NCBI RefSeq assembly: GCF_001542905.1
Contig: NZ_LOAJ01000001.1
Location: forward strand, 1,302,001-1,366,000
From: Halorubrum aethiopicum
Lineage (GTDB): Archaea; Halobacteriota; Halobacteria; Halobacteriales; Haloferacaceae
Direction: 5' to 3'
DNA: 64,000 nucleotides
Shown: positions 1-8,826 of the stretch, piece after piece
Position numbering within the stretch: position 1 is the stretch's first letter
How the letters are laid out: each line of letters starts with the position of its first letter
The notes under the pieces: generated by a model
The model's database searches: none
Told to the model about the DNA's origin: nothing
The model's input: only the letters and a program-made list of their open reading frames with translations
Made by a program: the position numbers and the translations under genes

Positions 1-1
1 G

Positions 2-718
2 GTGCGACTCCACGAGACCTGGATGGAGATCGTCTTCCCCAGACAGCTCGACCCCAGCACGGTGCTCGGCAAGTGGAAGCCGGAGACCGCCCCTCAGACG
101 GTCGGCTACTACCTCTGGGCGGTCCTCGGCGCGCCGCTCGTCGCGGCGGCGTACCCCCTGCTTCTCGTCGGGTTCGCGACCCGGTTTTACGCCGCGAAGC
201 TCGACTCCGCGGTGGCCCGCATCGGGATCGCGGGCGCGGTGCTCGTCGCGACCGTCGTCTGGGGGGCGCTCACGCTCGTCACCTACCTCCAACTCGCCAC
301 CGCGGACGTGATCGCCGTCGGCGCGGCGAGCGTCGTCGCCGTCGTCTCCGCCGCGCTCGCCGCCGGCTTCTCGAAGACCGGCGGCCGCCTCGTCAGCGTC
401 CTGTTGGCGTACCCCTTCGCGATGACCGCGCTCTTCTTACCGCCCGTCGTGGCCGCGCTCGTCACCCCGACCCTCGAGGCGATCATCCTCCCGCCGAGCT
501 ACGACCTGGCCGTCTGGATCCTCGACACGTTCCTCGCGTTCGGCGACGTCAACGACACGCTCCGGAACGCCTTCGACCTCGAGACCTTCGGCGAGCAGTG
601 GGGGCTTCCGGGGCTCGGCTACGTCCTGATGTGGATCGGGATCTCCGTCCCGCTCGGCTGGTTCCTCGGCGCGCTCGTCGCGCTCGCGAACCTGGTCCGC
701 CCGAAACCCGAGGAGTAG
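2..718 (+). CDS. Multi-spanning membrane protein of unknown function (5' end may lie outside window)
   Basis: The frame opens with GTG at the very edge of the window and codes for 238 residues, so the true start may lie further upstream. From residue 35 onward it is mostly hydrophobic, with about six likely membrane segments (near 37-60, 72-98, 104-122, 130-152, 165-180 and 205-228) and a short charged C-terminus ending in KPEE. Long runs of Ala, Val and Leu separated by few charges mark an integral membrane protein of the cytoplasmic membrane. I recognise no catalytic or transport motif and assign no function. The next gene is convergent (minus strand, ending at 818), so nothing can be inferred from an operon. 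Confidence 0.75.
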   Translation: MRLHETWMEIVFPRQLDPSTVLGKWKPETAPQTVGYYLWAVLGAPLVAAAYPLLLVGFATRFYAAKLDSAVARIGIAGAVLVATVVWGALTLVTYLQLATADVIAVGAASVVAVVSAALAAGFSKTGGRLVSVLLAYPFAMTALFLPPVVAALVTPTLEAIILPPSYDLAVWILDTFLAFGDVNDTLRNAFDLETFGEQWGLPGLGYVLMWIGISVPLGWFLGALVALANLVRPKPEE

Positions 719-817
719 CTCCGCCCCGAACCCGGAGAATAGCCTCTCCTTCGGGCGGCTCGACGGTCGTGTCGCGGTCGGTGGATCCCTCGTCGTTCGT
801 ATCGTGGGGCCGCCCCG

Positions 818-1639
818 TCAGACGACGACCTCCGGATCGGTGAGGAGGGCCCGCTTGGCCCGTTCGGCTTCCGGCCCCTCCGGAACCAGGCCGGGTGCCG
901 ACGCCTCGTCGTCGAACCGATCCGGATCCGGCGTCCGGGAGTCGAGTATCTCCGCGAACGTCGGTCCGTCCCGACCGGTGATGTGTACGAACCCCCCGTA
1001 CTGACGCCGATCGAACGGTGTCGTGTCGGGATCCGGGAACGCCTCGCGAATACACGCCACGTTCTCCCGAAGGTACGCCGCGGCCTCGTGTTGTGAGTAC
1101 TGGCAGTCGCCGTAGTACTGTTCCCGGTCGTGGTCGCTGAGGTCCGCTTCGACGTGCGTCGAGGACTCGTATCGAACCGCGTCCGGGCCGACCTCCCCGT
1201 CGAGAAAACAGAGGTTCACGGTGAAACAGTCCGGGTAGCGGAGGATCAGCAGGAAGAAGATCTGCTCGTCGACGGTGTATCGTTCCTGTAATCGATAGTA
1301 ACACTCCAGGTAGTACGCCGCGAGCGCGCCGATCCAGTCGTCGCGCTCGCCGTCGACGTACGCGAGCGCGATGTCGTAGTAGTCCTCGCCGGCGACCTGT
1401 CGCAGGCGGTGCTCGAAGCTCCGTCGCATCTCGTCCAGTTCGTCCTCGTACACCTCCGTCAGCGGAACGTCCGGATCGTCGAGCAGTTCGCTCTTCCGCT
1501 CGCCGGCGTCCGCGATCCGCATCATGTTCTCGTGGAGCGACCGCTCCGCCTCCGCGTCCGGGAGGGGAACGCGCACGGCTCGCCCTCGCAGGACGTTCGA
1601 GCCCGACTTCAGCCGCTCGTGGCGCTCGTCCATGTTCAC
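818..1639 (-). CDS. Hypothetical acidic cytoplasmic protein
   Basis: This 273-residue protein is rich in Asp, Glu and Tyr, as expected of a haloarchaeal cytosolic protein, with no membrane segment or signal peptide. The centre (about residues 60-130) looks alpha-helical and contains a Tyr-rich stretch (AAYYLECYYRLQERY). A Cys is present in each of CFTVNLC, YGDCQYS and NVACI, but their spacing is not that of a zinc site. The start could be the Met at 1639 or the second Met two codons later. A TATA-like tttagt (minus-strand reading, near 1662) lies about 25 bp upstream, consistent with a leaderless transcript. I recognise no family; the call rests on codon bias and amino-acid composition. Confidence 0.7.
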   Translation of the reverse strand: MNMDERHERLKSGSNVLRGRAVRVPLPDAEAERSLHENMMRIADAGERKSELLDDPDVPLTEVYEDELDEMRRSFEHRLRQVAGEDYYDIALAYVDGERDDWIGALAAYYLECYYRLQERYTVDEQIFFLLILRYPDCFTVNLCFLDGEVGPDAVRYESSTHVEADLSDHDREQYYGDCQYSQHEAAAYLRENVACIREAFPDPDTTPFDRRQYGGFVHITGRDGPTFAEILDSRTPDPDRFDDEASAPGLVPEGPEAERAKRALLTDPEVVV

Positions 1640-1815
1640 GGCTTCCGCGTACCGACACTAAAGTCCGATCGTGGGCCCGACCGCGAGCCCGTCCGCCAGT
1701 CCGACCGCAAGCGTCGGGTCGCTCGCGACGCGTGCCGTGATCCCTCCGCCCGAGTCCCGATCGGTGGCGACACGCCTCCCCGGCGGGCCCGGCCCACGCT
1801 CCCCTCGTCCCCGCC

Positions 1816-2382
1816 TCACTCGTCGCCACCGTCGGAACCGTACCGCTCGCGAGCCGTCTCGAACGCCGACTCCTCGCGCTCCCTGGTCCGGCGACCCTCC
1901 CGCTCGGCGATCGCCTCCGGGTCCGGGCTCGCGTCGTCGTCGATCCGGGCGAACGACGCGTGGACCTTGGCGTGACACCACCGACAGAGGGCGACCGTGA
2001 TCTCGTGGGGACCGGCGTCGGGGTGGTCGTCGTCCGACTCGTCGATCTCGCCGCCCCCGTCCGCGTCGCCGTACGAGAGGTGGTGTTCCTCGACCAGCGG
2101 CCGGGCGTCCTCGTGCGCCAGCCGGACCTCGGCGATCCCGCAGCGCGCGCACTCGCGGCCGTCGGTCGTCGACCGGTAGTGCGGGCACGCACGCCACTCG
2201 CCGCCGGGCCCGACGTGGCAGGCGTAGTCGTCGGCGCGCCGGGCGGCCGCGAACGCCGGGTCGTCGCCGGCCCGCGTCAGCGCGAACCGGCACCGCCCGT
2301 CGTCGGTGAGGTGGTCGCACGCCCCGGCGACCGCGTAGGGGTCGTCGACCCCGACGGGCGTCCCGTCCGGCGTCCGTTCCAT
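1816..2382 (-). CDS. HNH-like zinc-binding protein
   Basis: The reading frame extends far upstream, but ATG at 2380-2382 is the sensible start: it gives 188 residues of coherent haloarchaeal protein (MERTPDGTPV...). The N-terminal part has scattered Cys and His (ACDHLTDDGRC, ACHVGPGGEWRACPHY). The second half has a CxxC pair (ECARCGIAEV), an EHH dyad (VEEHHLSYG) and a CRWCHAKVH segment, the order of a Cys4-type HNH fold (CxxC - HH - CxxCH). The C-terminus is a charged helix rich in Arg and Glu. What is seen is the zinc-knuckle spacing; nuclease activity is inference, and many haloarchaeal homologues are only DUF families. It could equally be a nucleic-acid-binding zinc protein. Confidence 0.75.
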   Translation of the reverse strand: MERTPDGTPVGVDDPYAVAGACDHLTDDGRCRFALTRAGDDPAFAAARRADDYACHVGPGGEWRACPHYRSTTDGRECARCGIAEVRLAHEDARPLVEEHHLSYGDADGGGEIDESDDDHPDAGPHEITVALCRWCHAKVHASFARIDDDASPDPEAIAEREGRRTREREESAFETARERYGSDGGDE

Positions 2383-2570
2383 ACCCGTCGATCCGTCCCG
2401 GTACACTTCAACTCGACGCGAGCGGTCGCACGCCGCGAACGTCGCTCCGGCACGGGAACGGTCCGTCCGAGCGTCCGACCGTCCGAGATCCGGCGGTATC
2501 GACGCGGGACGGCGGAGGTCGCGGTGCCGCGCGGAAGCCGGCTCCTTCGGTGCGTCCGTGGACCGGTGTC

Positions 2571-3272
2571 TCATCCGGTCGCGGCGGTTCGAACGGCCTC
2601 GAGCGCGACGCCGAGACAGACCGCGCCGACGAACAGGAGGACGGTGCTCCCGACGACGGCCGCGTCCGCGAGCCGCGGGACCTGCTCGGCGATCGGCACG
2701 AACGTCCGAACGTCGAACGCGACCACCGCGACCGCGCCGACGCCGTTGAACGCCATGTCGAGCACCGTGTCCCGGAGGCCGTAGTACTCGAGCACCGGCG
2801 GCCTGTCGACGTACTCGCCGAGTTCGCGGGCGGCGAGTTCCACGAACTCCCAGAACACGCCGGCTCCGAGCGTGAACAACACGGTGAAGACGGCCGCGTA
2901 GGCGTCCGTGACATGCGCTCCGAGGCCGTACCGGCTCTGGAGGCTCGCGTAGACGAGCGCCGCGACGAGCGCGGCGGAGACGGTGTGCGTGAGGTGGTCC
3001 CACCACCGGACGGTGTCGTACCATCCCAACATTCCCAGCATGTGGAGAAACCCCGCGACCGCGATCCACGACGAGAGTTCGGGTCCGAACGCGACGTCCG
3101 CCCCGCCCACGGACGCGATCGCGAGTTCGGCGAGCGTCGGCGTCGCGGCCGCGACGAGGGACGCGATCCCGTTCACGACCGACTGGAGGTCCCGGGACAG
3201 CGCCCCGAGGACGGTCGTCCCGAGGATCCCCGCGAGGAACGCGACGAAAACGAGCTGTAGAACGTCCGTCAT
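2571..3272 (-). CDS. YjdF/DUF2238-like integral membrane protein
   Basis: A 233-residue membrane protein with about six hydrophobic segments. The centre carries WWDHLTHTVSAAL and FWEFVELAARE, aromatic-acidic motifs inside membrane helices that I associate with the YjdF/DUF2238 family, plus a later segment ending DMAFNGVGA that matches the family's usual 'D..N..G' helix. No biochemical role is established for the family. The start at 3272 gives a normal N-terminal helix (MTDVLQLVFVAFLAG). It is transcribed in the same direction as the phosphodiesterase-like gene ending at 3318; the gap of about 45 bp allows co-transcription but does not prove it. Confidence 0.75.
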   Translation of the reverse strand: MTDVLQLVFVAFLAGILGTTVLGALSRDLQSVVNGIASLVAAATPTLAELAIASVGGADVAFGPELSSWIAVAGFLHMLGMLGWYDTVRWWDHLTHTVSAALVAALVYASLQSRYGLGAHVTDAYAAVFTVLFTLGAGVFWEFVELAARELGEYVDRPPVLEYYGLRDTVLDMAFNGVGAVAVVAFDVRTFVPIAEQVPRLADAAVVGSTVLLFVGAVCLGVALEAVRTAATG

Positions 3273-3317
3273 GGGACGAGATCACGGTGAAGGGCCACGC
3301 GAACCGTTCGACGACGG

Positions 3318-4664
3318 CTACACCAGGCTCGCGCCGTCGCAGTCGGTCCGGGCGTACTCCACGTCGAGCAGTTTCAGGAGGGTGGGCGCGACGTCGAGGA
3401 GGTCCGCGTCCTCGACGGTCGCGGCGGGGTGGTCGACGAAGAGCGAGGCGTTCTCGAAGGAGTGCATGCCCGTCCGCGGCCCGTCGGGGTCGAAGACGCG
3501 GTCGCGCGGCCGGAACCCGGCCTTCAGGTCGAACCCCGGGTTCGGGATCGCCACGAGGTCGGGCGCGATCGCGTCGTGGTCGCCCCGGAAGGCGGTCTCG
3601 CGCTCGACGACGCGGTCGACGACGGGATTTCCATTCGGCCCCTCCCACGACTCCAGGTCCGCGATCAGGTCGGCGCGGACCTCGTCGTACTCGGCCTCCG
3701 GGACGACCCCCTCCGGCTCGCGTCCCTCGAGGTTGAGGTAGAAGCGGCCGGGGACGAGCGAGTACGCGCGGGCGTCGCCGCCGAGGTCCGCGAGCGAGCC
3801 GTGGTCGTCGTCCGCGTACTCGAGCCACCCCTCCCGCTCGAGCCACTCGTTACAGTACACGTCGTGGTCGAGCCGCGTGAACCCGTGCGTCGAGCCGACG
3901 ACGAGCGTCACGTCGTCGGGCAGGGACTTCCGGATCGACCCGATGTGCGAGTCGAGCGCGGCGTAGAAGTCGACGAAGTCCTCGCGGTACTCCCCCGAGT
4001 CGCGGTAGTCGCCCCACAGGAAGTGGTTGATACGGTCCGGGGCGGTGAACGCGCCGACGAACAGGTCCCAGTCGTCGCGCTCGACGTAGCGGTCGAACAG
4101 CGCCGCCCGGCCGTCGAGCGTCTCGCGGGCGTGCTCGACGAACGCGGTCTTGTCCGCCTTGTGGCCGAGCTTCGCGTTGACGGAGAGGGTGTAGTCGGCC
4201 TCCGCGAGGTACGTCCTGAGCTCCTCGGGGTGTGCCGCCTTGTCGACCTCCGGCGAGAGGTAGCCGGAGAGCATGCGCTGGAGGTCCCGCTGCGGCGGGA
4301 ACGTGACGGGGACGTTCAACACCGTCGCGTCGAGGCCGGCGGCCGTGGCCCGGTCCCACACCCGCGTCGCCTGGACGTCCCGGCCCATCGGGACGTAGGT
4401 GTCGTAGGAGCCGACCTCGCGGTCCTGAAAGCCGTACACGCCGGTCTCTCCCGGGTTCACGCCGGTCGTGAGGACGGGCCAGCAGGCGCTCGATTCCGGC
4501 GGGACGATGCTGTCTATCGCCCCGCCGTCGCCCGCCTCGGCGATCGCCGAGAGCGTCGGGAACGTCTCGGGATCGTTCGCCACGAGGTCGTACGGAAGCC
4601 CGTCGATCCCGAGGAACGCCACGCGCGGGGTGTCGTTCCCCCGCAACCGGTCGAAGAGGCCCAT
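3318..4664 (-). CDS. Alkaline phosphatase superfamily protein (type I phosphodiesterase/nucleotide pyrophosphatase-like)
   Basis: This 448-residue protein has the fold markers of the superfamily in order: FLGIDGLPYD (first metal Asp) near residue 17, a Ser/Thr nucleophile region (SSACWPVLTTG, about 58-68), APDRINHFLW (Asp and His ligands, about 209), then a segment aligning with the canonical SDHG motif, and RTGMHSFEN (last His). The family hydrolyses phosphate mono- or diesters with two bound divalent metals. The SDHG position here reads G-S-T-H-G (Thr259-His260), so one metal-binding Asp is replaced by Thr; activity may be altered. It has no signal peptide and is probably cytoplasmic. It is divergent from the histidine kinase starting at 4791. 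The exact substrate cannot be read from the sequence. Confidence 0.85.
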   Translation of the reverse strand: MGLFDRLRGNDTPRVAFLGIDGLPYDLVANDPETFPTLSAIAEAGDGGAIDSIVPPESSACWPVLTTGVNPGETGVYGFQDREVGSYDTYVPMGRDVQATRVWDRATAAGLDATVLNVPVTFPPQRDLQRMLSGYLSPEVDKAAHPEELRTYLAEADYTLSVNAKLGHKADKTAFVEHARETLDGRAALFDRYVERDDWDLFVGAFTAPDRINHFLWGDYRDSGEYREDFVDFYAALDSHIGSIRKSLPDDVTLVVGSTHGFTRLDHDVYCNEWLEREGWLEYADDDHGSLADLGGDARAYSLVPGRFYLNLEGREPEGVVPEAEYDEVRADLIADLESWEGPNGNPVVDRVVERETAFRGDHDAIAPDLVAIPNPGFDLKAGFRPRDRVFDPDGPRTGMHSFENASLFVDHPAATVEDADLLDVAPTLLKLLDVEYARTDCDGASLV

Positions 4665-4790
4665 ACGTCTCCATCAACGGAGAGAAGCAAAAGGGTTGAT
4701 ATCGATCGCCCGGCGAGCCGCCGCCGGAGATCCGGCACGGACCGCCGGCTCCCCGCCACACACAAGTGATCCCGTCGAGAACGGGGGCTC

Positions 4791-7133
4791 GTGACAGAGC
4801 GTCCGGCCTCCGTACTCCTCGCGGACCCCCACGACGACTTCGCCGCGGCGCTCGAGTCGGCGCTGACCGACGCGGCGGGGGCGTTCGACCTCGAGCGCGT
4901 CGGCGACCTCGAGAGCGCCCGCGACGCGTTCGATCCGGCCCGGCACGGCTGCGTCGTCGCCGAGCGCGACCTCGGTTCGGGGACCGGGCTCGACCTGCTC
5001 GCCGCCGTCCGCGGGGTCGACCCCGCGGTCCCCGTGATCCTCGCCACCGCCGACGGCGACGAGGGGTTCGCGGCGTCCGCGGTCGACGCCGACGCGACCG
5101 GCTACGTGCGGAAGGCCGACCCGGACGCGCTCGCCGACCTCCGCGACCGGATCGTCCGGGCGACGAACGCCGACGCCGGAGCTGTCGAGGACCCGGAAAG
5201 CCGCGCCGGAGCCGTTGAGGGCCCGGAAGGCCGCGCCGAAGCCGCCGAGGACCCCACCGAAACGATGGAGCGGCTCCGGGCGTCCGCGGAGCGGCTGGAG
5301 ACGATCCTCGAACACACGACGAACCTGGTGTTCATGAAGGACACCGACGACCGGTACCTCCTCGTCAACGACGCGTTCGCGTCGCTGGTCGGGAAGCCGC
5401 GCGAGGCGATCATCGGCTCGACGACCGCCGAGGTCCACGGCGGGGAGTTCGCGGACCGCTACCGCGCCAACGACGCGGCGGCCGTCGAGGCGGGCGAGCC
5501 CCGTCGGTTCGACGAGCGGTACCCCGCCCCCGACGGGGAGCGCCGGTTCGTCACGGTCCGCGTCCCGCTGTTCGACGAGGCGGGCGAGCCGTACGCCGTC
5601 TACGGGATCGCGACCGACGTCACCGCGGAGCTGAAACTCGCCGAGGAGCGCGCGGACCTGCTCGACCGGATGACCGACGCGTTCGTCGCGCTCGACGGCG
5701 ACGACCGGATCACCTACCTCAACGCGCGGGCGGCCGCGCTCGCCGCCGGCGACCGCACTCGAGACGACCTCGTCGGCGAGGACGCCTGGGACGCCTTCCC
5801 CGGCGTGCTCGACACCGAGTTCGAGGCGGCATTCGAGCGCGCCCGCGAGACCGGGGAGTCGGCGACGGCGACCATCCACTACGAGCCGGCGGACCGGTTC
5901 TTCGAGACGCGGATCTACCCGTCCGACTCCGGCGTCTCGGTGTACTCCCGCGACGTCACGGAGGCGATGCTCGAGCGGCGCGAGCTCGAGCGGCGCGAGT
6001 CGGTCATGCACCGCCTCCACGAGGCCATCTCGGAGAAGGGCGCGACCTTCGAGGAGAAGGTCGGAGCGCTGCTCGCGCTCGGCAGGGACGTGCTCGGCGT
6101 CGAGTCGGGGCTGCTCTCGCAGGTCCACGGCGACCGCTACCGGGCGGTCGTCGTCGACGACGCCACCGGCGAGCTGGCCGAGGGCGACGTCGTCCCCCTG
6201 TCGGCGACGGTCTGCGAGCGGGTCGTCTCGACGGAGCGGTCCCTCCAGGTCGAGTCGGCGGCCGACGACCCCGCGTTCGCCGACCGCGACGGCGTCGTCG
6301 CGCTCGAGCTCAGCTGTTACGTGGGCGCGCCGGTCGTCGTCGACGACGAGGTGTACGGCACGTTCTGTTTTTACGACCGCGACGCCCGGTCGGAGCCGTT
6401 CTCGACGTGGGAGGTGACGCTCGTCGAGCTGATGGGTCGGTGGGTCAGCTACGAGCTGGAGCGCCGGGAGTCCCAACTCGAGGTCGCCCGCGAGCGCGAC
6501 CGGCTCGAGCGGTTCGCGAGCGTGGTCTCACACGACCTGCGGAACCCGCTGTCGGTGGCGATCGGCAACCTCGAGTTGGCTCGCGAGACGGGCGACGAGG
6601 GGCGGCTCGACACCGCGTCGCGGGCGCTCGACCGGATGACGGAGCTGATCGAGGACGCGCTCTCGTTCGCCCGGATGGGCGAGCGCGTCGTCGACGCCGA
6701 GTCGGTGGACGTCGCGGCGGTCGCCGAGCGGGCGTGGGAGACGGTCGAGACCGCGGACGCGACCCTGCGGGTCGAGGATCCCGGCGAGGTCGTCGGCGAC
6801 GCCTCGCGGCTCCGGACGCTGTTCGAGAACCTGTTTCGCAACGCGGTCGAGCACGGCGGCGCGGGCGTGACCGTCACGGTCGGCCGCAAGGGGACGACCC
6901 TGTTCGTCGCCGACGACGGCCCGGGGATCCCGGAGGCGGACCGCGAGGCGGTCTTCGAGGCCGGGTACTCCACCAACCCCGAGGGCACCGGCTTCGGGCT
7001 GGGCATCGTCTCGCAGATCGCGGCCGCACACGGGTGGACCGCGGCCGCGGCGGAGGCGGCGGGGGGCGGCGCGCGGATCGAGCTTCGCGGCGCCACGTCG
7101 GTCAACCCGGCCGAGTCGGTGACCCACGACTGA
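4791..7133 (+). CDS. Multidomain sensor histidine kinase (receiver-like, PAS-PAS, GAF, HisKA, HATPase)
   Basis: A 780-residue soluble kinase starting with GTG. Domains in order: receiver-like (about 7-120), linker with Ala/Glu-rich repeats, PAS (about 169-285), a second PAS-like domain (about 286-400), GAF (about 420-556), HisKA with phospho-acceptor His581 in SHDLRNPL, and an HATPase with N box ([10 protein letters not shown]) and G boxes ([15 protein letters not shown]). No membrane segment is seen, so it should sense a cytoplasmic signal such as redox, light or a small ligand. The receiver keeps a C-terminal Lys (GYVRKAD), but the phospho-acceptor position reads A-E-R-D (Glu58 instead of Asp), suggesting a pseudo-receiver. 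No response regulator lies beside it, which is common in haloarchaea. Confidence 0.92.
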   Translation: MTERPASVLLADPHDDFAAALESALTDAAGAFDLERVGDLESARDAFDPARHGCVVAERDLGSGTGLDLLAAVRGVDPAVPVILATADGDEGFAASAVDADATGYVRKADPDALADLRDRIVRATNADAGAVEDPESRAGAVEGPEGRAEAAEDPTETMERLRASAERLETILEHTTNLVFMKDTDDRYLLVNDAFASLVGKPREAIIGSTTAEVHGGEFADRYRANDAAAVEAGEPRRFDERYPAPDGERRFVTVRVPLFDEAGEPYAVYGIATDVTAELKLAEERADLLDRMTDAFVALDGDDRITYLNARAAALAAGDRTRDDLVGEDAWDAFPGVLDTEFEAAFERARETGESATATIHYEPADRFFETRIYPSDSGVSVYSRDVTEAMLERRELERRESVMHRLHEAISEKGATFEEKVGALLALGRDVLGVESGLLSQVHGDRYRAVVVDDATGELAEGDVVPLSATVCERVVSTERSLQVESAADDPAFADRDGVVALELSCYVGAPVVVDDEVYGTFCFYDRDARSEPFSTWEVTLVELMGRWVSYELERRESQLEVARERDRLERFASVVSHDLRNPLSVAIGNLELARETGDEGRLDTASRALDRMTELIEDALSFARMGERVVDAESVDVAAVAERAWETVETADATLRVEDPGEVVGDASRLRTLFENLFRNAVEHGGAGVTVTVGRKGTTLFVADDGPGIPEADREAVFEAGYSTNPEGTGFGLGIVSQIAAAHGWTAAAAEAAGGGARIELRGATSVNPAESVTHD

Positions 7134-7235
7134 CGCCGTGGGCGTCCGCCGTGCCCGTCCGTGAGCCGACCGTCCGGATCCGCGGTCCCGCCCGCTCCCC
7201 CGTGCGCTTTTTTACGGGCACGACGAGGAGAGAGC

Positions 7236-8264
7236 ATGGAGACGCGACGCACCCTGCTCGTCGACGCGTTCACCGACGACCCTCTCGCCGGCAACGTCGC
7301 CGGCGTGGTCCCCGACGCCGCGGGCCTGAGCGACGACCGAATGTCCCGGATCGCGGCCGAACTCGGCGCGTCCGAGACCGCCTTTCTCACGCCAGTCGAA
7401 GGGGACGGCGGCGACGGGGACGGGGACGGGGACGAGGACGGGAACGGAGACGGGGACGACGCCGACAGGCACGGGGACGACGACGTCCAGTCCCGCCGCC
7501 GGATCCGGTATTTCACCCCCACCGACGAGGTCGACCTCTGCGGGCACGCCACGGTCGCCTCGTACGCCGCGCTGTTCGCGGACGGCGCGGTCGAGGCGGG
7601 CGAGCACCTCCTCCGGACGAACGTCGGCGACCTGACGATCAGGGTGACCGAGTCGGGCCGGATCTGGATGCGCCAGGAGCCGCCGACGGTCGAGACCGTC
7701 GATCCCGCCGATCTCGACGCCGACCGACTCGGGTCCGCGCTCGGGATCGACCCGGCCGCGCTGCGCGACGTGGGCGCGGACCTCCCCGTCGCCGTCGCCT
7801 CCACCGGCCTCCCGTTCCTCGTCGTCCCCGTCAACTTCCTCGAGCGGCTGGGCGAGGCCGACCCGGACATGCGCGCGGTCGAGGAGCTGTCGGCCGAGTT
7901 CGACGTCGCGGGCGTCTACGCGTTCACCTTCGACGCGCTCGAGGCCGACTCGACGCTCCACGGTCGGGCGTTCGCGCCCGCCCTCGGCGTCCCGGAGGAC
8001 CCGGTAACGGGCACCGCGAGCGGCGCGGTCGGCGGCTACCTCCACGAGGTGGGGGCCTTCGAGGGCGACTTTCCGGAGGAGATCCGGTGTGAGCAGGGCC
8101 ACTTCCTCGACCGCCCCGGCTACGTCCGGGTTCGGGTCGAGGAGGGCGAAGGGGGTGCGGAGGACGGCGACGTGACCGTCGCGGTCGGCGGCGACGCTGT
8201 CGTCTCGCTCGACGGGGAGCTTCGGATCCCCGAGGAGGACGACGACGAGATCATCGAGGCGTAG
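7236..8264 (+). CDS. PhzF family isomerase/epimerase-like protein
   Basis: PhzF-fold proteins resemble diaminopimelate epimerase and isomerise small substrates; the haloarchaeal substrate is unknown. The start at 7236 is chosen because METRRTLLVDAFTDDPLAGN is the family N-terminus and gagga precedes it; the frame is open upstream, but that part has no homology-like sequence. Family signatures seen: SETAFLTP with the conserved acidic residue near residue 45, FTPTDEVDLCGHAT, and GVPEDPVTGTASGAVGGYL near the C-terminal third. The length is 342 residues. An odd Asp/Gly-rich low-complexity insert (about residues 55-82, encoded by ggggac-type repeats at 7400-7460) sits right after the SETAF motif and probably forms a surface loop. 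Confidence 0.88.
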   Translation: METRRTLLVDAFTDDPLAGNVAGVVPDAAGLSDDRMSRIAAELGASETAFLTPVEGDGGDGDGDGDEDGNGDGDDADRHGDDDVQSRRRIRYFTPTDEVDLCGHATVASYAALFADGAVEAGEHLLRTNVGDLTIRVTESGRIWMRQEPPTVETVDPADLDADRLGSALGIDPAALRDVGADLPVAVASTGLPFLVVPVNFLERLGEADPDMRAVEELSAEFDVAGVYAFTFDALEADSTLHGRAFAPALGVPEDPVTGTASGAVGGYLHEVGAFEGDFPEEIRCEQGHFLDRPGYVRVRVEEGEGGAEDGDVTVAVGGDAVVSLDGELRIPEEDDDEIIEA

Positions 8265-8291
8265 GTTCGAGTCGCTCGGTGGTACGTGGTT

Positions 8292-8516
8292 GCCGGCGCG
8301 GTGACCACCGCCAAAGTCCCGCCCGACCGCCCCGCAACCGCACCTCACGCCTCCCCAACCTCGCGACTCCCTCCGCTCCGCTTCGGTCGCCGCGTCCAGC
8401 GAGAATCGAAGATTCTCTGGCAGCCGGCGGCGGAGCCGCCGGCGACCTCGCGGGCTCCTCGCGGCCCCGGGCCGCTCGGAGGCGCGCCACCGTTCCGGAC
8501 GACGGTCGCCGGCTCG
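8292..8516. repeat. Dispersed non-coding hairpin repeat, copy A
   Basis: This lies in the 299-bp gap between the PhzF gene and the small membrane protein gene. It shares two blocks with copy B: a 5' module gcggtgaccaccgccaaag, which is itself an inverted repeat (GCGGTG/CACCGC), and a core cgcacctcacgcctcccca-like block (here with one mismatch) beginning near 8338. Downstream are a 7-bp hairpin (gagaatc/gattctc, 8402-8418) and an 8-bp GC-rich hairpin (GCCGGCGG/CCGCCGGC, 8423-8443), then gcgcgccaccg near 8482. No coding potential in keeping with its neighbours is seen. Confidence 0.7.
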
Positions 8517-8563
8517 TGAGTCATCGACCGAACCCTTACGTCCGCGAGTCCCGTAACGATCAC

Positions 8564-8758
8564 ATGGAGTTCGACCTCCCGCGTGCGGCCGGTCTCGTGG
8601 CGCTTCTGATCGCCCTCGGCGTCGCCGGGCTCGTCGGCGGCGGCATGATGCCGCTCTCGACGACGCTGATGATGGTCCTCCCGTCGATGGTCGTCTTCGG
8701 CGCGATCGTCTTCGTCGTCGGGATGAAACACGGCGAGTTCCGCGCGACCCGGACGTAG
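8564..8758 (+). CDS. Small two-helix membrane protein
   Basis: A 64-residue protein starting MEFDLPRAAG, with two hydrophobic helices (about residues 8-27 and 32-53) and a short charged C-terminal tail (KHGEFRATRT). A longer frame runs upstream through the repeat element, but ATG at 8564 is preferred because the upstream part is repeat sequence with no protein character. It is followed at a 68-bp gap by the Na+/Ca2+ exchanger gene on the same strand. I recognise no family; small two-helix proteins of this kind are common and functionally unassigned in haloarchaea. Confidence 0.65.
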   Translation: MEFDLPRAAGLVALLIALGVAGLVGGGMMPLSTTLMMVLPSMVVFGAIVFVVGMKHGEFRATRT

Positions 8759-8826
8759 GGGTCGAGACCGCCGACGTCGTCGAGCCGTATCGCGTCGTTT
8801 TTGGGCGGCGGCGAGAACCGCGGAGC

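Noticed and set aside
1640-1815. Gap between the hypothetical protein and the HNH-like gene inspected for a tRNA or small gene
   Set aside because: No cloverleaf, conserved TPC-loop sequence or acidic reading frame could be seen; only a TATA-like motif for the gene ending at 818.
8280-8563. Open frames through repeat copy A that would extend the small membrane protein upstream
   Set aside because: The extension encodes repeat DNA, with no protein-like composition; ATG at 8564 gives a coherent two-helix protein.
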